From positions 124,001-188,000 of the forward strand of contig NZ_WLVL01000028.1 in NCBI RefSeq assembly GCF_009707125.1: a stretch of DNA of 64,000 nucleotides, given 5' to 3'. The position numbers were made by a program, and so were the translations under genes. A model generated the notes under the pieces. It saw only the letters and a program-made list of their open reading frames with translations, was not told the origin of the DNA and ran no database searches. This stretch comes from Arsenicicoccus cauae. Its GTDB lineage: Bacteria > Actinomycetota > Actinomycetes > Actinomycetales > Dermatophilaceae. The stretch's first letter is position 1. Every line of letters begins with the position of its first letter. Of this stretch, positions 1-9,215 are shown piece after piece.

Positions 1-1002
1 GAGCCGCTCGTCGCGCGTCGCCACCGTGTCGAGGGTGACATGTCGGTGGGGCGCTTCGTGCGCGAGCGGTTCGGCGACGAGATCGCCGACTCATTCGTCG
101 ACCCCATGCTCGGCGGGCTGCACTCGGGCGACATCGACCAGCTGTCGCTGCAGGCGGCGTCGCCCATGCTCGCGGCGGTCGCGCGAGACGGACGCTCGCT
201 CACCCTGTCGGTGCGCACGCGCAAGGCCGGGCCGAGCGTGGCGCCGTCGATGTTCGCGACCTGGCCCCAAGGACTCTCCGCCCTCACCGATCACCTCCTC
301 GACGGCGTGGACGTCGACGTGCGCCTGGCCTCACCCGTCACCTCCCTGCGCCGGACCGAGCAGGGGTCGTATGCCGCGACCACCGCCTCCGGCGAGGACC
401 ACCACGCCGACGCCGTGGTCCTCGCGGTCAACGCCGCCGTCGCCGCCCGTGTCCTGGCCGACGCCTCCCCCGACGCCGCCGCACCGCTCGCCCGCGTGCG
501 GTCCGCGTCGCTGGCCTCGGTGCTCGTGGCGCTACCCGCCGCCGAGGCGGGACGGTGCCGCCCCATCGCCGACGGCACCGGCATCATGATCCCGAGCCGG
601 CTCGGGCTGCGCCTCAAGGCGGCGACCTTCCTGTCCGCCAAGTGGCCCCAGCTGTCCGGCGGCGACACCACGCTCGTGCGCCTGTCCGCCGGCCGCGACG
701 GCTCGACGATCGTCGACGACCACACCGACCCCGAGCTGATCGAGCTGCTGCTCGCCGACCTGCGCGAGCTCACCGGCCTGGACGCGCAGCCCGTCGAGAC
801 GCGGCTGCACCGCTGGCTCGACACGGCACCCCAGCTCGTCGTCGGGCACCAGCAGCGGCTGGCCACGGCCCGCGCCGCCCTGGCCCGTGACCTGCCGGGC
901 GTCGTCGTCGCCGGCGCCTCCCACGACGGCGCGGGCATCAGCGGCTGCGTCACCTCCGCCCTGCAGGCGGTCACCACCCTCACCGAGAGGCCCCTGCGAT
1001 GA
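1..1002 (+). CDS. hemY: Coproporphyrinogen III oxidase, HemY/CgoX type (5' end missing)
   Basis: The reading frame is open from the first base, so the N-terminal FAD-binding Rossmann part lies outside the window and about 333 C-terminal residues remain. The stretch VGRFVRERFGDEIAD followed by LGGLHSGDIDQLSL is typical of the substrate/membrane domain of HemY-type oxidases. The C-terminal AGASHDGAGISGCVTS matches the second FAD contact of this amine-oxidase-like family. In actinobacteria these enzymes oxidise coproporphyrinogen III to coproporphyrin III in the coproporphyrin-dependent heme pathway (family knowledge). The stop overlaps the ATG of the following radical SAM gene (ATGA), which implies translational coupling. 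Confidence 0.88.
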   Translation, partial: EPLVARRHRVEGDMSVGRFVRERFGDEIADSFVDPMLGGLHSGDIDQLSLQAASPMLAAVARDGRSLTLSVRTRKAGPSVAPSMFATWPQGLSALTDHLLDGVDVDVRLASPVTSLRRTEQGSYAATTASGEDHHADAVVLAVNAAVAARVLADASPDAAAPLARVRSASLASVLVALPAAEAGRCRPIADGTGIMIPSRLGLRLKAATFLSAKWPQLSGGDTTLVRLSAGRDGSTIVDDHTDPELIELLLADLRELTGLDAQPVETRLHRWLDTAPQLVVGHQQRLATARAALARDLPGVVVAGASHDGAGISGCVTSALQAVTTLTERPLR

Positions 1003-2225
1003 GCTCCCCCGGTCCCGACCTCGCCAAGGCCGTCCGCCACCAGCGGCACGACGTCGCGGACAAGCCCTTCATCACGATCTGGGAGGTCACCCGGGCCTGC
1101 CAGCTCGCGTGCCTGCACTGCCGCGCCGACGCGATCACCCGCCGCGACCCCCTCGAGCTGACCCTCGACGACGGCCGTGCCCTGCTGGAGCAGATCGCGT
1201 CCTTCCCCAAGCCCTACCCCCTCGTCGTGCTCACCGGCGGCGACCCCTTCGAGCGCCCTGACCTCGCCGAACTCACGGCATACGGCACCTCCCTCGGCCT
1301 GTCCATGGCCCTGTCGCCCTCGGCGACCCCCAACCTGACCACCGCGCGACTGGCCGAGCTGCGCGACGCCGGCGGCAAGGCGGTGTCCCTCTCGCTCGAC
1401 GGGGCGCAGGCTCCGACGCATGACGCCTTCCGCGGCTTCGAGGGCACCTTCGAGCGGACGCTGGAGTCGGCGCGGATGGTCACCGATGCGGGCTTCCGGC
1501 TGCAGATCAACTCGACCGTCACCCGCTCGACGGTGCTGGAGCTGCCGCGGCTGCTCACGACGGTCCTCGACCTCGGCGCCAAGCTGTGGAGCGTGTTCTT
1601 CCTCGTCCCCACCGGGCGCGGGCAGCAGCTGCAGACCCTCACGGCCGACGAGGTCGAGGACGTGCTGCACTGGCTCGTCGACGTCTCTCGCTTCATCGCC
1701 ATCAAGACCACCGAGGCGCCGCACTACCGCCGCGTCGTGCTGCAGCGCCTCGCGGCCGAGCGGGACGGCGCGGACCTCGGGGCGCGGGGCGAGGTCTACC
1801 GCCAGCTCACGCTCGCCACGGCCGAGTTGCTCGGCGACCGCGAGGTGCGCGAGCGCCCCGCCCGGCCACCGATCGACGTCAACTCCGGTCGCGGCTTCGT
1901 GTTCATCGACCACCAGGGGTGGGTCTACCCGTCGGGCTTCCTCCCCCACCGCGCCGGCAACGTCCGCGAGACCCCCCTGCCGCAGATCTATCGCGAGTCG
2001 CCGATCATGCGGTCGCTGCGGACCCCGCAGCAGTTCGTCGGCAAGTGCGGGGTGTGCGAGTTCCGCGAGGTGTGCGGCGGGTCGCGCTCCCACGCGTATG
2101 CCGTCACCGGGGACCCGCTCGCCTCCGACCCCACGTGCGCCTACCTGCCCGCGTCGGTCTCGCCCGACGGGCCGCTGCTCTCCGAGGCGCCCGCGGCAGC
2201 CCGGATGCGCGCGCACGCCCACTGA
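999..2225 (+). CDS. Radical SAM/SPASM protein coupled to heme biosynthesis gene
   Basis: A 408-residue protein. The radical SAM cluster motif CQLACLHC (Cys34, Cys38, Cys41) binds the 4Fe-4S cluster that cleaves S-adenosylmethionine. A GGDPFERPDL motif follows, as expected of the TIM barrel. The C-terminus has a SPASM-like cysteine set (Cys350, Cys353, Cys359, Cys380) for auxiliary iron-sulfur binding. It resembles the TIGR04053 family, whose substrate is not settled to my knowledge. The 4-bp overlap with hemY suggests a role in tetrapyrrole metabolism, for example a late heme-modifying step as in AhbD/NirJ-type enzymes. That role is inference from context. Peptide maturation is the main alternative, but I see no small precursor peptide nearby. 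Confidence 0.85.
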   Translation: MSSPGPDLAKAVRHQRHDVADKPFITIWEVTRACQLACLHCRADAITRRDPLELTLDDGRALLEQIASFPKPYPLVVLTGGDPFERPDLAELTAYGTSLGLSMALSPSATPNLTTARLAELRDAGGKAVSLSLDGAQAPTHDAFRGFEGTFERTLESARMVTDAGFRLQINSTVTRSTVLELPRLLTTVLDLGAKLWSVFFLVPTGRGQQLQTLTADEVEDVLHWLVDVSRFIAIKTTEAPHYRRVVLQRLAAERDGADLGARGEVYRQLTLATAELLGDREVRERPARPPIDVNSGRGFVFIDHQGWVYPSGFLPHRAGNVRETPLPQIYRESPIMRSLRTPQQFVGKCGVCEFREVCGGSRSHAYAVTGDPLASDPTCAYLPASVSPDGPLLSEAPAAARMRAHAH

Positions 2226-2318
2226 GCCGTCGCTCCCGACTCGTCTCGGCGCCGGTCGCAGGCGACGACACGCGGGCGCAATGAGGGGACTGGTTCAGGA
2301 TTCACCCACAATGAGCGG

Positions 2319-3266
2319 GTGCCGCACCGAACTCCCCCCTTCGTCCTGGCCCTCGGGCTCGCCGCCGCCGGGCTGAGCGGGTGCGGCGGGTCCGGCGCTG
2401 CCACCCCCTCGACGGTGACGGTCACGGCCCCCGCCGTCACCCACACCGTCATCGCCCCGACCGACGACGAGCGGCCCGCCGGTAGCCCGTCCTCGACCAG
2501 CGCGTCGCCCACCACCGCTGCATCGTCCACCTCCACCCCGGCGGCGGAGGGCGTCACCGAGGCGGGCTTCGACGCGGCCGCGGGTGCCTACCTCAAGGGC
2601 CGCAAGGGCCACGTCGGCATCGTCGCGGTGGACCTCAGCGACGGCCGCCAGGTGCAGCACAACCCGGGTCAGCGGTGCGAGACGGCCAGCATGGTCAAGC
2701 TCGACGTGCTGCTCACCCTGCTGCTGCAGCGCCAGGACGCAGGCCAGGAGCTGAGCGGCTCCGACCGCGCACTGACCTCCTCGATGATCGTCTACAGCGA
2801 CAACAACGCCACCACCACGCTGTGGGGACGCGTCGGGCAGCACGAGGGCGTGCGGGCCGCCAACAAGAGGTTCGGGATGACCGAGACCGAGCCAGGCACG
2901 GCCTACCGCTGGGGCCTGACCACGACCACGGCCGCCGACCAGGTCCGCCTGCTGCGCAACCTCGTCCGCACCGACGGACCGCTCAACCAGGCCAGCCGGG
3001 ACTATGCGCTCGACCTGCTCGGACGCGTCTCGGAGGAGCAGGACTGGGGCATCTCGGCGGCCAACCCGCACGAGGAGGCCCAGCTCAAGAACGGCTGGCT
3101 CCCCCGCTCCGACGGCTGGGTCGTGACCTCGGCCGGGCGCGTGCAGACCGCGGCCGGGCACGAGCTGCTGATGGCCGCCGTCAGCTGCGAGGTCAGCACC
3201 CAGCAGCACGGGATCGAGACGATCGAGCACCTCTCCGAGATGGCCGCGTCCGCTCTCGACCGCTGA
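2319..3266 (+). CDS. Serine hydrolase (class A beta-lactamase fold) lipoprotein
   Basis: A 315-residue protein starting at GTG. A short signal peptide ends in the lipobox LSGC (Cys22), so it should be lipid-anchored outside the membrane. A Thr/Ser/Pro-rich linker of about 55 residues follows. The catalytic domain shows SMVK (Ser124 and Lys127, SxxK), SDN (160-162) and a late KNG in place of KTG. These are the three landmark motifs of the class A beta-lactamase/penicillin-recognising fold. It lacks an obvious Glu166-type omega-loop motif, so a cell-wall hydrolase or D,D-peptidase-like role is as likely as true beta-lactamase activity. It stands alone, convergent with guaA. Confidence 0.75.
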   Translation: MPHRTPPFVLALGLAAAGLSGCGGSGAATPSTVTVTAPAVTHTVIAPTDDERPAGSPSSTSASPTTAASSTSTPAAEGVTEAGFDAAAGAYLKGRKGHVGIVAVDLSDGRQVQHNPGQRCETASMVKLDVLLTLLLQRQDAGQELSGSDRALTSSMIVYSDNNATTTLWGRVGQHEGVRAANKRFGMTETEPGTAYRWGLTTTTAADQVRLLRNLVRTDGPLNQASRDYALDLLGRVSEEQDWGISAANPHEEAQLKNGWLPRSDGWVVTSAGRVQTAAGHELLMAAVSCEVSTQQHGIETIEHLSEMAASALDR

Positions 3267-3328
3267 CCGGGGGCGCCGCCCACCCGCGCCCTCACCTCAC
3301 CTCGCCCTCACTCTCGTTGCGAGGAGGC

Positions 3329-3364
3329 AAATGGGCGGTTGACCAGCACGAACAACCCCCATTT
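3329..3364. terminator. Hairpin between convergent serine hydrolase and guaA
   Basis: The arms 3329-3341 and 3353-3364 pair over 12 bp, with a single bulged C in the left arm and an 11-nt loop. It lies in the 137-bp gap between two genes that point at each other, so it can stop transcription from both sides. The T-run after the hairpin is weak, as is usual in high-GC actinobacteria. Confidence 0.6.
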
Positions 3365-3403
3365 CGTCGCCCCTCAACGCCCGGGGTGGGTGCGCGCCCG
3401 GGG

Positions 3404-4981
3404 TCACTCCCACTCGATGGTGCCCGGCGGCTTGCTCGTGATGTCGAGCACCACCCGGTTGACCTCGCTCACCTCGTTGGTGATGCGGTTGCTGATCGTG
3501 GCGAGGACGTCATACGGCACGCGCGACCAGTCGGCGGTCATGGCGTCCTCCGAGGACACGGGTCGCAGCACGATCGGGTGGCCGTAGGTGCGGCCGTCCC
3601 CCTGCACACCCACCGAGCGCACGTCGGCGAGCAGCACGACGGGGCACTGCCAGATCTCGCGGTCGAGGCCGGCCTCGGACAGCTCCTCGCGGGCGATGGC
3701 GTCGGCGCGGCGCAGGATCTCCAGGCGCTCGGCCGTCACCTCTCCGATGATGCGGATGCCCAGCCCCGGCCCCGGGAAGGGCTGGCGCCACACGATGGCC
3801 TCGGGCACGCCCAGCTCGAGGCCCACCTGGCGCACCTCGTCCTTGAACAGCGTGCGCAGCGGCTCGACGAGCGCGAACTGCAGGTCGTCGGGCAGACCGC
3901 CGACGTTGTGGTGGGACTTGATGTTGGCCGCGCCCTCGCCGCCGCCGGACTCGACGACGTCGGGATAGAGAGTGCCCTGCACCAGCCACTTGACGGGGTG
4001 CTCCTCGTCGCCGCGGTCCTCGACCACGTCACGCGCCGCCTGCTCGAACGCCCGGATGAACTCGCGACCGATGATCTTGCGCTTGGTCTCGGGGTCGGTG
4101 ACGCCCGCCAGCGCGGTCAGGAACTGCTCCCGCGCGTCGTAGACGATCAGGTCCACCCCGGTCGCCTCGACGAACTCCCGCTCCACCTGCTCCCGCTCGC
4201 CCTCGCGCAGCAGGCCGTGGTCGACGTGCACGCAGGTGAGCTGGTCGCCGACGGCCTTCTGCACGATCGCCGCGGCGACCGCCGAGTCGACCCCGCCCGA
4301 CAGGGCGCAGAGCACGCGGTCCTCGCCGACCTGCTCGCGCACCGCGGCGACGAGCTCGTCCGCCACGTTGTCCGGGGTCCAGTCGGTGTCGATGCCAGCC
4401 CCCCTGACCAGGAAGTTCTCCAGCACGCGTTGACCGAAGGTCGAGTGCAGCACCTCCGGGTGCCACTGCACGCCGTAGAGCCGCCGCTCGTCGTCCTCGA
4501 ACGCCGCCACGGGGGCGCCCGACGTCGCCGCCGTCACCCGCATGCCGTCGGGGGCCTCGGTCACCGAGTCGCCGTGGCTCATCCACACCGACTGGTCGGC
4601 CGGCTGGCCGTTGAACAACGTCGAGGTGGTGTCGCTCACCTGTGCCTGCGTGGCGCCGTACTCGCCGAGGCCGGTGTGGGCCACGGTCCCGCCGAGCGCC
4701 TGCACCATCGCCTGGAAGCCGTAGCACATCCCGAACACGGGGATCCCCGCCTCGAGCAGCGCCGGGTCGAGGCGGGGGGCGCCGTCGGCATACACGCTCG
4801 AGGGCCCACCGGACAGGATGATCGCCGAGGGCTGCTTGGCGAGCATCTGCTCGGTGGACCAGGTGTGCGGCACGACCTCGGAGTAGGCATCGGCCTCACG
4901 CACCCGACGGGCGATGAGCTGGGCGTACTGCGCGCCGAAGTCGACGACGAGAACCGGCTTGGCCTGGAGGGACTCACTCAC
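3404..4981 (-). CDS. guaA: GMP synthase (glutamine-hydrolysing)
   Basis: A 525-residue enzyme that converts XMP, ATP and glutamine to GMP, the last step of guanine nucleotide synthesis. The N-terminal class I glutamine amidotransferase has the nucleophile in GMCYG (Cys86) and the HPE dyad (His174, Glu176). The ATP-pyrophosphatase domain has the PP-loop SGGVDS at 228-233, and the C-terminal dimerisation domain ends at KPPGTIEWE. The length is normal for the family. It starts at GTG; the start codon overlaps the stop of the upstream DUF3817 gene (4978-4981), so the two are probably cotranslated. guaB and guaB3 lie 9 kb away on the same strand. Confidence 0.97.
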   Translation of the reverse strand: MSESLQAKPVLVVDFGAQYAQLIARRVREADAYSEVVPHTWSTEQMLAKQPSAIILSGGPSSVYADGAPRLDPALLEAGIPVFGMCYGFQAMVQALGGTVAHTGLGEYGATQAQVSDTTSTLFNGQPADQSVWMSHGDSVTEAPDGMRVTAATSGAPVAAFEDDERRLYGVQWHPEVLHSTFGQRVLENFLVRGAGIDTDWTPDNVADELVAAVREQVGEDRVLCALSGGVDSAVAAAIVQKAVGDQLTCVHVDHGLLREGEREQVEREFVEATGVDLIVYDAREQFLTALAGVTDPETKRKIIGREFIRAFEQAARDVVEDRGDEEHPVKWLVQGTLYPDVVESGGGEGAANIKSHHNVGGLPDDLQFALVEPLRTLFKDEVRQVGLELGVPEAIVWRQPFPGPGLGIRIIGEVTAERLEILRRADAIAREELSEAGLDREIWQCPVVLLADVRSVGVQGDGRTYGHPIVLRPVSSEDAMTADWSRVPYDVLATISNRITNEVSEVNRVVLDITSKPPGTIEWE

Positions 4982-5316
4982 GCGGCCAGCCTACCGTCGA
5001 CCTCGTGGGCCACCTTGCGCTCGACCCAGAAGGACAGGAGGGGCACCACGCCGGCGAGCATGACGCCGACCATCTTGCCGAGCGGCCACCGCGCGGCGAA
5101 CCCGAGGTTGGCCGTGCACGCGAGGTAGATCATGTAGAGGAAGCCGTGCGGCATGGCCCACCAGTCGAGCACGTCGTTCTGGAAGCCGTACTTGAGGATC
5201 ATCTCGAGCACGAGCAGCAGCAGCCCGACGCCGACGACGAAGGCCATGACCTTGAAGGGCGTGAGCGCCTTGCGGACAGTCTCCGGGTTGTCATAGGGCT
5301 GGGGCCGGGTGGTCAT
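4978..5316 (-). CDS. DUF3817 small membrane protein
   Basis: A 112-residue protein with about three hydrophobic segments ([20 protein letters not shown], a central helix around [19 protein letters not shown], and [17 protein letters not shown]). The conserved H-G-FLYMIYL pattern is characteristic of DUF3817, a family commonly found beside guaA in actinobacteria. I chose the ATG at 5316 because GAGGAGAG lies 9 nt upstream; an in-frame codon at 5394 would add 26 residues buried in the SURF1 gene. The 3' end overlaps guaA by 4 bp and the 5' end overlaps the SURF1 gene by 26 bp, so the three probably form one operon. Function is unknown. Confidence 0.85.
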   Translation of the reverse strand: MTTRPQPYDNPETVRKALTPFKVMAFVVGVGLLLLVLEMILKYGFQNDVLDWWAMPHGFLYMIYLACTANLGFAARWPLGKMVGVMLAGVVPLLSFWVERKVAHEVDGRLAA

Positions 5317-6088
5317 CGGTCGGTCTCTCCTCGGGGGCTGGGTCGTCGTTGTCGTCGGTGGGATCAGGTCGTATGCCGGACCGGTGGTCGTCACGCACCA
5401 TCCGCCACCAGAGGTAGACCGCGAACGCCGCGAAGACCCACCACTGCAGCGCGTAGGCGACGTTGCGCACGTTGAGCTGGGACTCCGGCTGGGGCGGGGG
5501 GATGCGCTCGAGGGCGGTGCCTGCGGCGAGGTCCGGGCGTTCGGACCCGGCCAGGACGAAGGCGTTGTAGAGGTCCTGCGGCCACCGGTTGACCAGCACC
5601 GCGAGGTCGATGGAGCCGAGCTGGCCGGCGGGCACGGCCGCGTCGGACGGCGACTCGCCCGGCGCCAGGGTCCCGGTCACCGTCACCGTCGAGCGGGGCG
5701 CGGCCGGGGCCGCCGCCGGGCTGGCCACGAAGCCCCGCACGACGGCCACACGGGCTCGCGTCCCCTGCTCGTCGAGCGGCGTCACGACCCAGTAGCCGGT
5801 GCGCCCCCCGAGCAGTCGCTGCGGCACGAGGAACTGGCCGGACGGGTCGTAGGCGCCCGTCACCTCGACGCGGCGGTTGGACATGACGCCCTCGAACGCC
5901 GCGTGCGGCCGGACGATCTCGTGCAGCGGGGCGGCGGGCTGCGCCTGGGCCTCGGCCAGGGCCTTCTTGGCGCCCTGGTCCTTGGAGACGTCGAGCTGCC
6001 ACAGCCCGAGGCGGGTGAACGCGAGGACGACGAGCACCACGAGAGCGAGCAGCCCCAGCCAGCGGGGCTTGAGCGCGGTGCGGATCAC
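5291..6088 (-). CDS. SURF1 family cytochrome oxidase assembly protein
   Basis: A 265-residue membrane protein with two terminal transmembrane helices (WLGLLALVVLVVLAFTRLG near 10-28, and WWVFAAFAVYLWWRMV near 225-240) and an extracytoplasmic central domain. Conserved SURF1 features seen are GLWQL after the first helix, a TGYWVVTPL motif, and NVRNVAYALQWW before the second helix. The family assists heme a insertion into cytochrome c oxidase subunit I. It ends in an acidic, Pro-rich tail of about 35 residues. No oxidase subunit genes are in the window. It heads a probable operon with the DUF3817 gene and guaA. Confidence 0.9.
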   Translation of the reverse strand: MIRTALKPRWLGLLALVVLVVLAFTRLGLWQLDVSKDQGAKKALAEAQAQPAAPLHEIVRPHAAFEGVMSNRRVEVTGAYDPSGQFLVPQRLLGGRTGYWVVTPLDEQGTRARVAVVRGFVASPAAAPAAPRSTVTVTGTLAPGESPSDAAVPAGQLGSIDLAVLVNRWPQDLYNAFVLAGSERPDLAAGTALERIPPPQPESQLNVRNVAYALQWWVFAAFAVYLWWRMVRDDHRSGIRPDPTDDNDDPAPEERPTDDHPAPAL

Positions 6089-6135
6089 CGTCCTACCCTA
6101 GGCGACCCGGCTGGGCGCCCCGTGCACGAGGGTCC

Positions 6136-7389
6136 TCAGTCGTGGGCGGGCCCGGAGGGCGTCGCCGTCGGCTGCCCGCCCTTGGGCGACGGGGCGGGCG
6201 TGCCGCCCTTGGCCTCGTCGAGGACCAGGATCGACCCGCTGTAGCAGGACACCCACACGGCATTGCGCGTCGGCTCGTAGGTCACGCCGATGGGGCTGGG
6301 ATCGGTGGCCACGACCTGCTGGACGGTGAGGTCGCCGGCCCGGACCTTGGTCATGGCGGCGGCCCCGTAGCTCACGACATACAGCGCTCGTCCGTCGCGG
6401 CTCATCGCCATCGACCGCGGCTGGCTCGCGAGGGAGACGGACCTGTCGACCTTGCCGGCGGCGACGTCGACGCGCACGAGGGTGTTGGCATCGTTGTTGG
6501 TGACGTAGAGGTGCTTGCCGTCGGCCGACACGACCAGCGCCCGCGGTCCCTTGCCGGGCTTGACCAGAGGCGTGGCGGTCCGCGAGGCCAGGTCCACGCG
6601 GTAGACGGTCTCCCCGCCCATCTCGGCGACGTAGGCGGTCGTGCTGTCGGGGCTGATCGCGATGCCGCGCGGGTGGGCGCCGATCTTGACGGTGGCGACC
6701 TCCTTGGCCTGCGCCACGTCGACGATCGACAGGGTGCCCGAGCACCAGTTGGTGGCGAGCAGGGTCCGCTGGTCGGGGCTCAGCGCGACGACCTTGGGGA
6801 CCGCGCCGACCTGGATGACCTGGTCGACCTTGAGGGAGGCCGCGTCGAGGCGATAGACATAGGACCGGTCCACGCCCGAGGTCGCGGTGCAGTCGTCGAA
6901 GCCGTTCTTGGTGAACCCCGGGCCGTACATCGAGTAGTTGGACACGTAGGCCTTGGCGCCGTCGCTGGTCCAGGCCGCCTCGACGGGCGCGCCCTTGACG
7001 GCGCCCTTGGCGCCCGCGACGCCGAACTGTCCGAGGTCCACCGCGTCGGGGACGGTCGCCCTGAGCTGGCCGTCGGCGCCGTATGCCGTGAGCGTGTGGC
7101 GGTACATCATGTTCTGCGCGATCACGACGCCGCCCGGGGACGCGGCCACCGACTTGGGGTTGATGTTGCCCGTGATCGTCTGCCGCCTGACCAGCTGCGT
7201 CCCCGACACGTCGTAGGCAGCGCGCTGCGCGGCCAGCGCGGCGGCCGCGGGGTCGTCGCCCCCACCACCGACGAGGGCCCGGCAGGCGAGGACGCCGAGC
7301 ACGAGCAGCAGCAGGAGCACCAGCGCAGTCACGCCCACGATGCGCCGACGGCGCACGTAGACGGGGTCGCGACGCACGACGAGCTTCAC
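6136..7389 (-). CDS. Membrane-anchored YVTN-type beta-propeller protein
   Basis: A 417-residue protein with an N-terminal membrane anchor (VGVTALVLLLLLVLGVLACR) followed by a beta-propeller. Propeller repeats carry phrases such as VVALSPDQRTLLATNW, GIAISPDSTTAYVAEM, LVVSADGKHLYVTNN and MAMSRDGRALYVVSYG, typical of the YncE/YVTN family. Enzymatic activity is not evident; such domains usually bind partners or surface ligands. I placed the start at the GTG at 7389 because GGAGG lies just upstream; a TTG at 7452 would add 21 residues with no support. The C-terminal 20 residues are low-complexity (Pro, Thr, Gly). Confidence 0.8.
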   Translation of the reverse strand: MKLVVRRDPVYVRRRRIVGVTALVLLLLLVLGVLACRALVGGGGDDPAAAALAAQRAAYDVSGTQLVRRQTITGNINPKSVAASPGGVVIAQNMMYRHTLTAYGADGQLRATVPDAVDLGQFGVAGAKGAVKGAPVEAAWTSDGAKAYVSNYSMYGPGFTKNGFDDCTATSGVDRSYVYRLDAASLKVDQVIQVGAVPKVVALSPDQRTLLATNWCSGTLSIVDVAQAKEVATVKIGAHPRGIAISPDSTTAYVAEMGGETVYRVDLASRTATPLVKPGKGPRALVVSADGKHLYVTNNDANTLVRVDVAAGKVDRSVSLASQPRSMAMSRDGRALYVVSYGAAAMTKVRAGDLTVQQVVATDPSPIGVTYEPTRNAVWVSCYSGSILVLDEAKGGTPAPSPKGGQPTATPSGPAHD

Positions 7390-7497
7390 GGGGCGTCCTC
7401 CAGCACCAGGTCGGGACTGTCCCAGGTCGGGCGTGTCCCCTGTCCGGCTCAACCTAGCCGGACCAGCCCGCGGTCCCGCGCAGAAACCCCGCGGGCG

Positions 7498-9120
7498 TCA
7501 GCGCCAGCCGGTGAGGCGCAGGGACCGCAGGCCGCTCGTCAGCATGGTCGTCCACAGCGCCTGGTCGACGCCGGCCGGGCCCTGCACGGGGACGAGCCGC
7601 TGCACGGCGACGTTCTGCTCCTCGGTGTACTTGCGGATCCCCTCCGCGCCGTGGCGGCGGCCCAGACCCGACTGCTTCATCCCGCCCATGGGCGCACCGA
7701 CGGCGGTCCACGCCGCGGCGTAGCCGTCGTTGACCCCGACCGTGCCCGCGTCGATGCGGCGCGCCAGCTCCTTGCCGCGTCGCACGTCACGGGTCCACAC
7801 CGACGCGTTGAGCCCGTAGTCCGTGTCGTTGCACATGGCGATCGCGGCGCGGTCGTCACGGGCGCGGTAGACGCTGACGACGGGCCCGAAGGTCTCGCCG
7901 CGGGCGCAGAGCATGTCCTCGGTCACGTCCGTCAGCACCGTGGGCTCGTAGACATAGGGCCCGATGTCGGGGCGGGCGCGTCCGCCGGTCAGGATCGTCG
8001 CACCCTTGGCGCGGGCGTCCTCGACGTGCTCCGTCACGGTGGCCAGCTGCTGCGGCCCGGCGAGCGAGCCCATGTCGGCGCCGTAGGCGAGGTCGACCGA
8101 GAGCCTCATCTGGCGCACCAGCGCGACGAGTCGGCGGACGAAGTCGTCGGCGATCGCCTCGTGGCAGATGATCCGCTCCGCCGAGATGCACAGCTGACCA
8201 GCGCTGCCGAAGGACGCGGTGACGGCGCCACGGGCCGCCCGGTCCAGGTCGGCGTCCGCGGCCACGTAGAGGGGATTCTTGCCACCCAGCTCCAGCGAGC
8301 AGCCGACCAGCCGCTCGGCGCAGGTCGCGGCGACCCTGCGTCCCGTCGCAGTCGACCCCGTGAAGCACACGTAGTCGGTCAGCTCCACGACCGCCTGCCC
8401 GGCGCTCGGGCCGTCGCCGAGCACGACCAGCAGGACCCCGTCGGGCAGGCCGGCCTCCTCCAGCAGCTGCACGGCGCGCAGGCAGCTGAGGGCCGACCGG
8501 TTGTCCGGGCGCAGCACGACCGCGTTGCCGGCCAGCAGCGCAGGGATGGCGTCCGTGATCGACATCGACAGCGGGTAGTTCCACGGCGCGACGACCCCCA
8601 CCACGCCCTTGGGGCGGCGCGCGGCCCGAGCGGTGGCCAGCAAGGGCAGCCCGCCCTGCGCCGACGTGCCCGCGAGGTAGCCGGGCAGGCGGCGCGCGTA
8701 GTGACGGCTCACGATGGCCGTGTCGGCGATCTCCTCGAAGGCGTGGAAACGCGTCTTGCCCGACTCCAGCTGGACGAGGTCGAGCAGCTCGGACTGGTGC
8801 TCCAGGACCAGGTCGTGGAAGCGCAGCAGGATGCGGGACCGGTCCCCCAGACGGGTCCGCGCCCAGCGCACCTGCGCCATACGACCGGCACGGACCGCCG
8901 CCTCGACGTCGGCCCGCGAGGACTGGGCCACCGTGCCCAGCACCTCCCCCGTCAGCGGCGTCGTCAGCTCGACCGCGGGGACGGTCCCGTCGCTGACCAC
9001 CCCCCGGCTGACCTGGTCGATCCACGCCTGGTCGACCGTATGCCGGGGCGCCCCACCCACGACGGGGTTGCCGGTGGCGGCGCGGAGGGAGGAGGGCTTC
9101 GCGGGCGTCGACAGGCTCAT
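7498..9120 (-). CDS. gabD2: Succinate-semialdehyde dehydrogenase, GabD2 type
   Basis: A 540-residue NAD(P)-dependent aldehyde dehydrogenase that should oxidise succinate semialdehyde to succinate. The motifs VVAPWNYPL (cofactor site), CFTGSTATG (Rossmann turn), LELGGKNPL with general base Glu277, and GQLCIS with nucleophile Cys311 are all in place. The protein resembles mycobacterial GabD2 in length and in its YGLNASVWTRD and MGGMKQSGLGRRHG blocks. Exact aldehyde specificity cannot be read from sequence. It is monocistronic, transcribed away from the membrane glycosyltransferase gene at 9216. Confidence 0.85.
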   Translation of the reverse strand: MSLSTPAKPSSLRAATGNPVVGGAPRHTVDQAWIDQVSRGVVSDGTVPAVELTTPLTGEVLGTVAQSSRADVEAAVRAGRMAQVRWARTRLGDRSRILLRFHDLVLEHQSELLDLVQLESGKTRFHAFEEIADTAIVSRHYARRLPGYLAGTSAQGGLPLLATARAARRPKGVVGVVAPWNYPLSMSITDAIPALLAGNAVVLRPDNRSALSCLRAVQLLEEAGLPDGVLLVVLGDGPSAGQAVVELTDYVCFTGSTATGRRVAATCAERLVGCSLELGGKNPLYVAADADLDRAARGAVTASFGSAGQLCISAERIICHEAIADDFVRRLVALVRQMRLSVDLAYGADMGSLAGPQQLATVTEHVEDARAKGATILTGGRARPDIGPYVYEPTVLTDVTEDMLCARGETFGPVVSVYRARDDRAAIAMCNDTDYGLNASVWTRDVRRGKELARRIDAGTVGVNDGYAAAWTAVGAPMGGMKQSGLGRRHGAEGIRKYTEEQNVAVQRLVPVQGPAGVDQALWTTMLTSGLRSLRLTGWR

Positions 9121-9215
9121 GCGCCGACCGTACTACGCAGTCATGACAGGCCCCCGGGCCGCTGTCGCGCACGTCACTCACCTGGTTGACGGCCCGGGTT
9201 TGGCAGGCTGGGGCC

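Noticed and set aside
6142-9189. A 1015-codon open frame on the plus strand opposite the beta-propeller and gabD2 genes
   Set aside because: It is antisense to two well-supported genes. Its product is low-complexity Arg/Gly/His-rich sequence, as expected from the third-position GC bias of the real genes.
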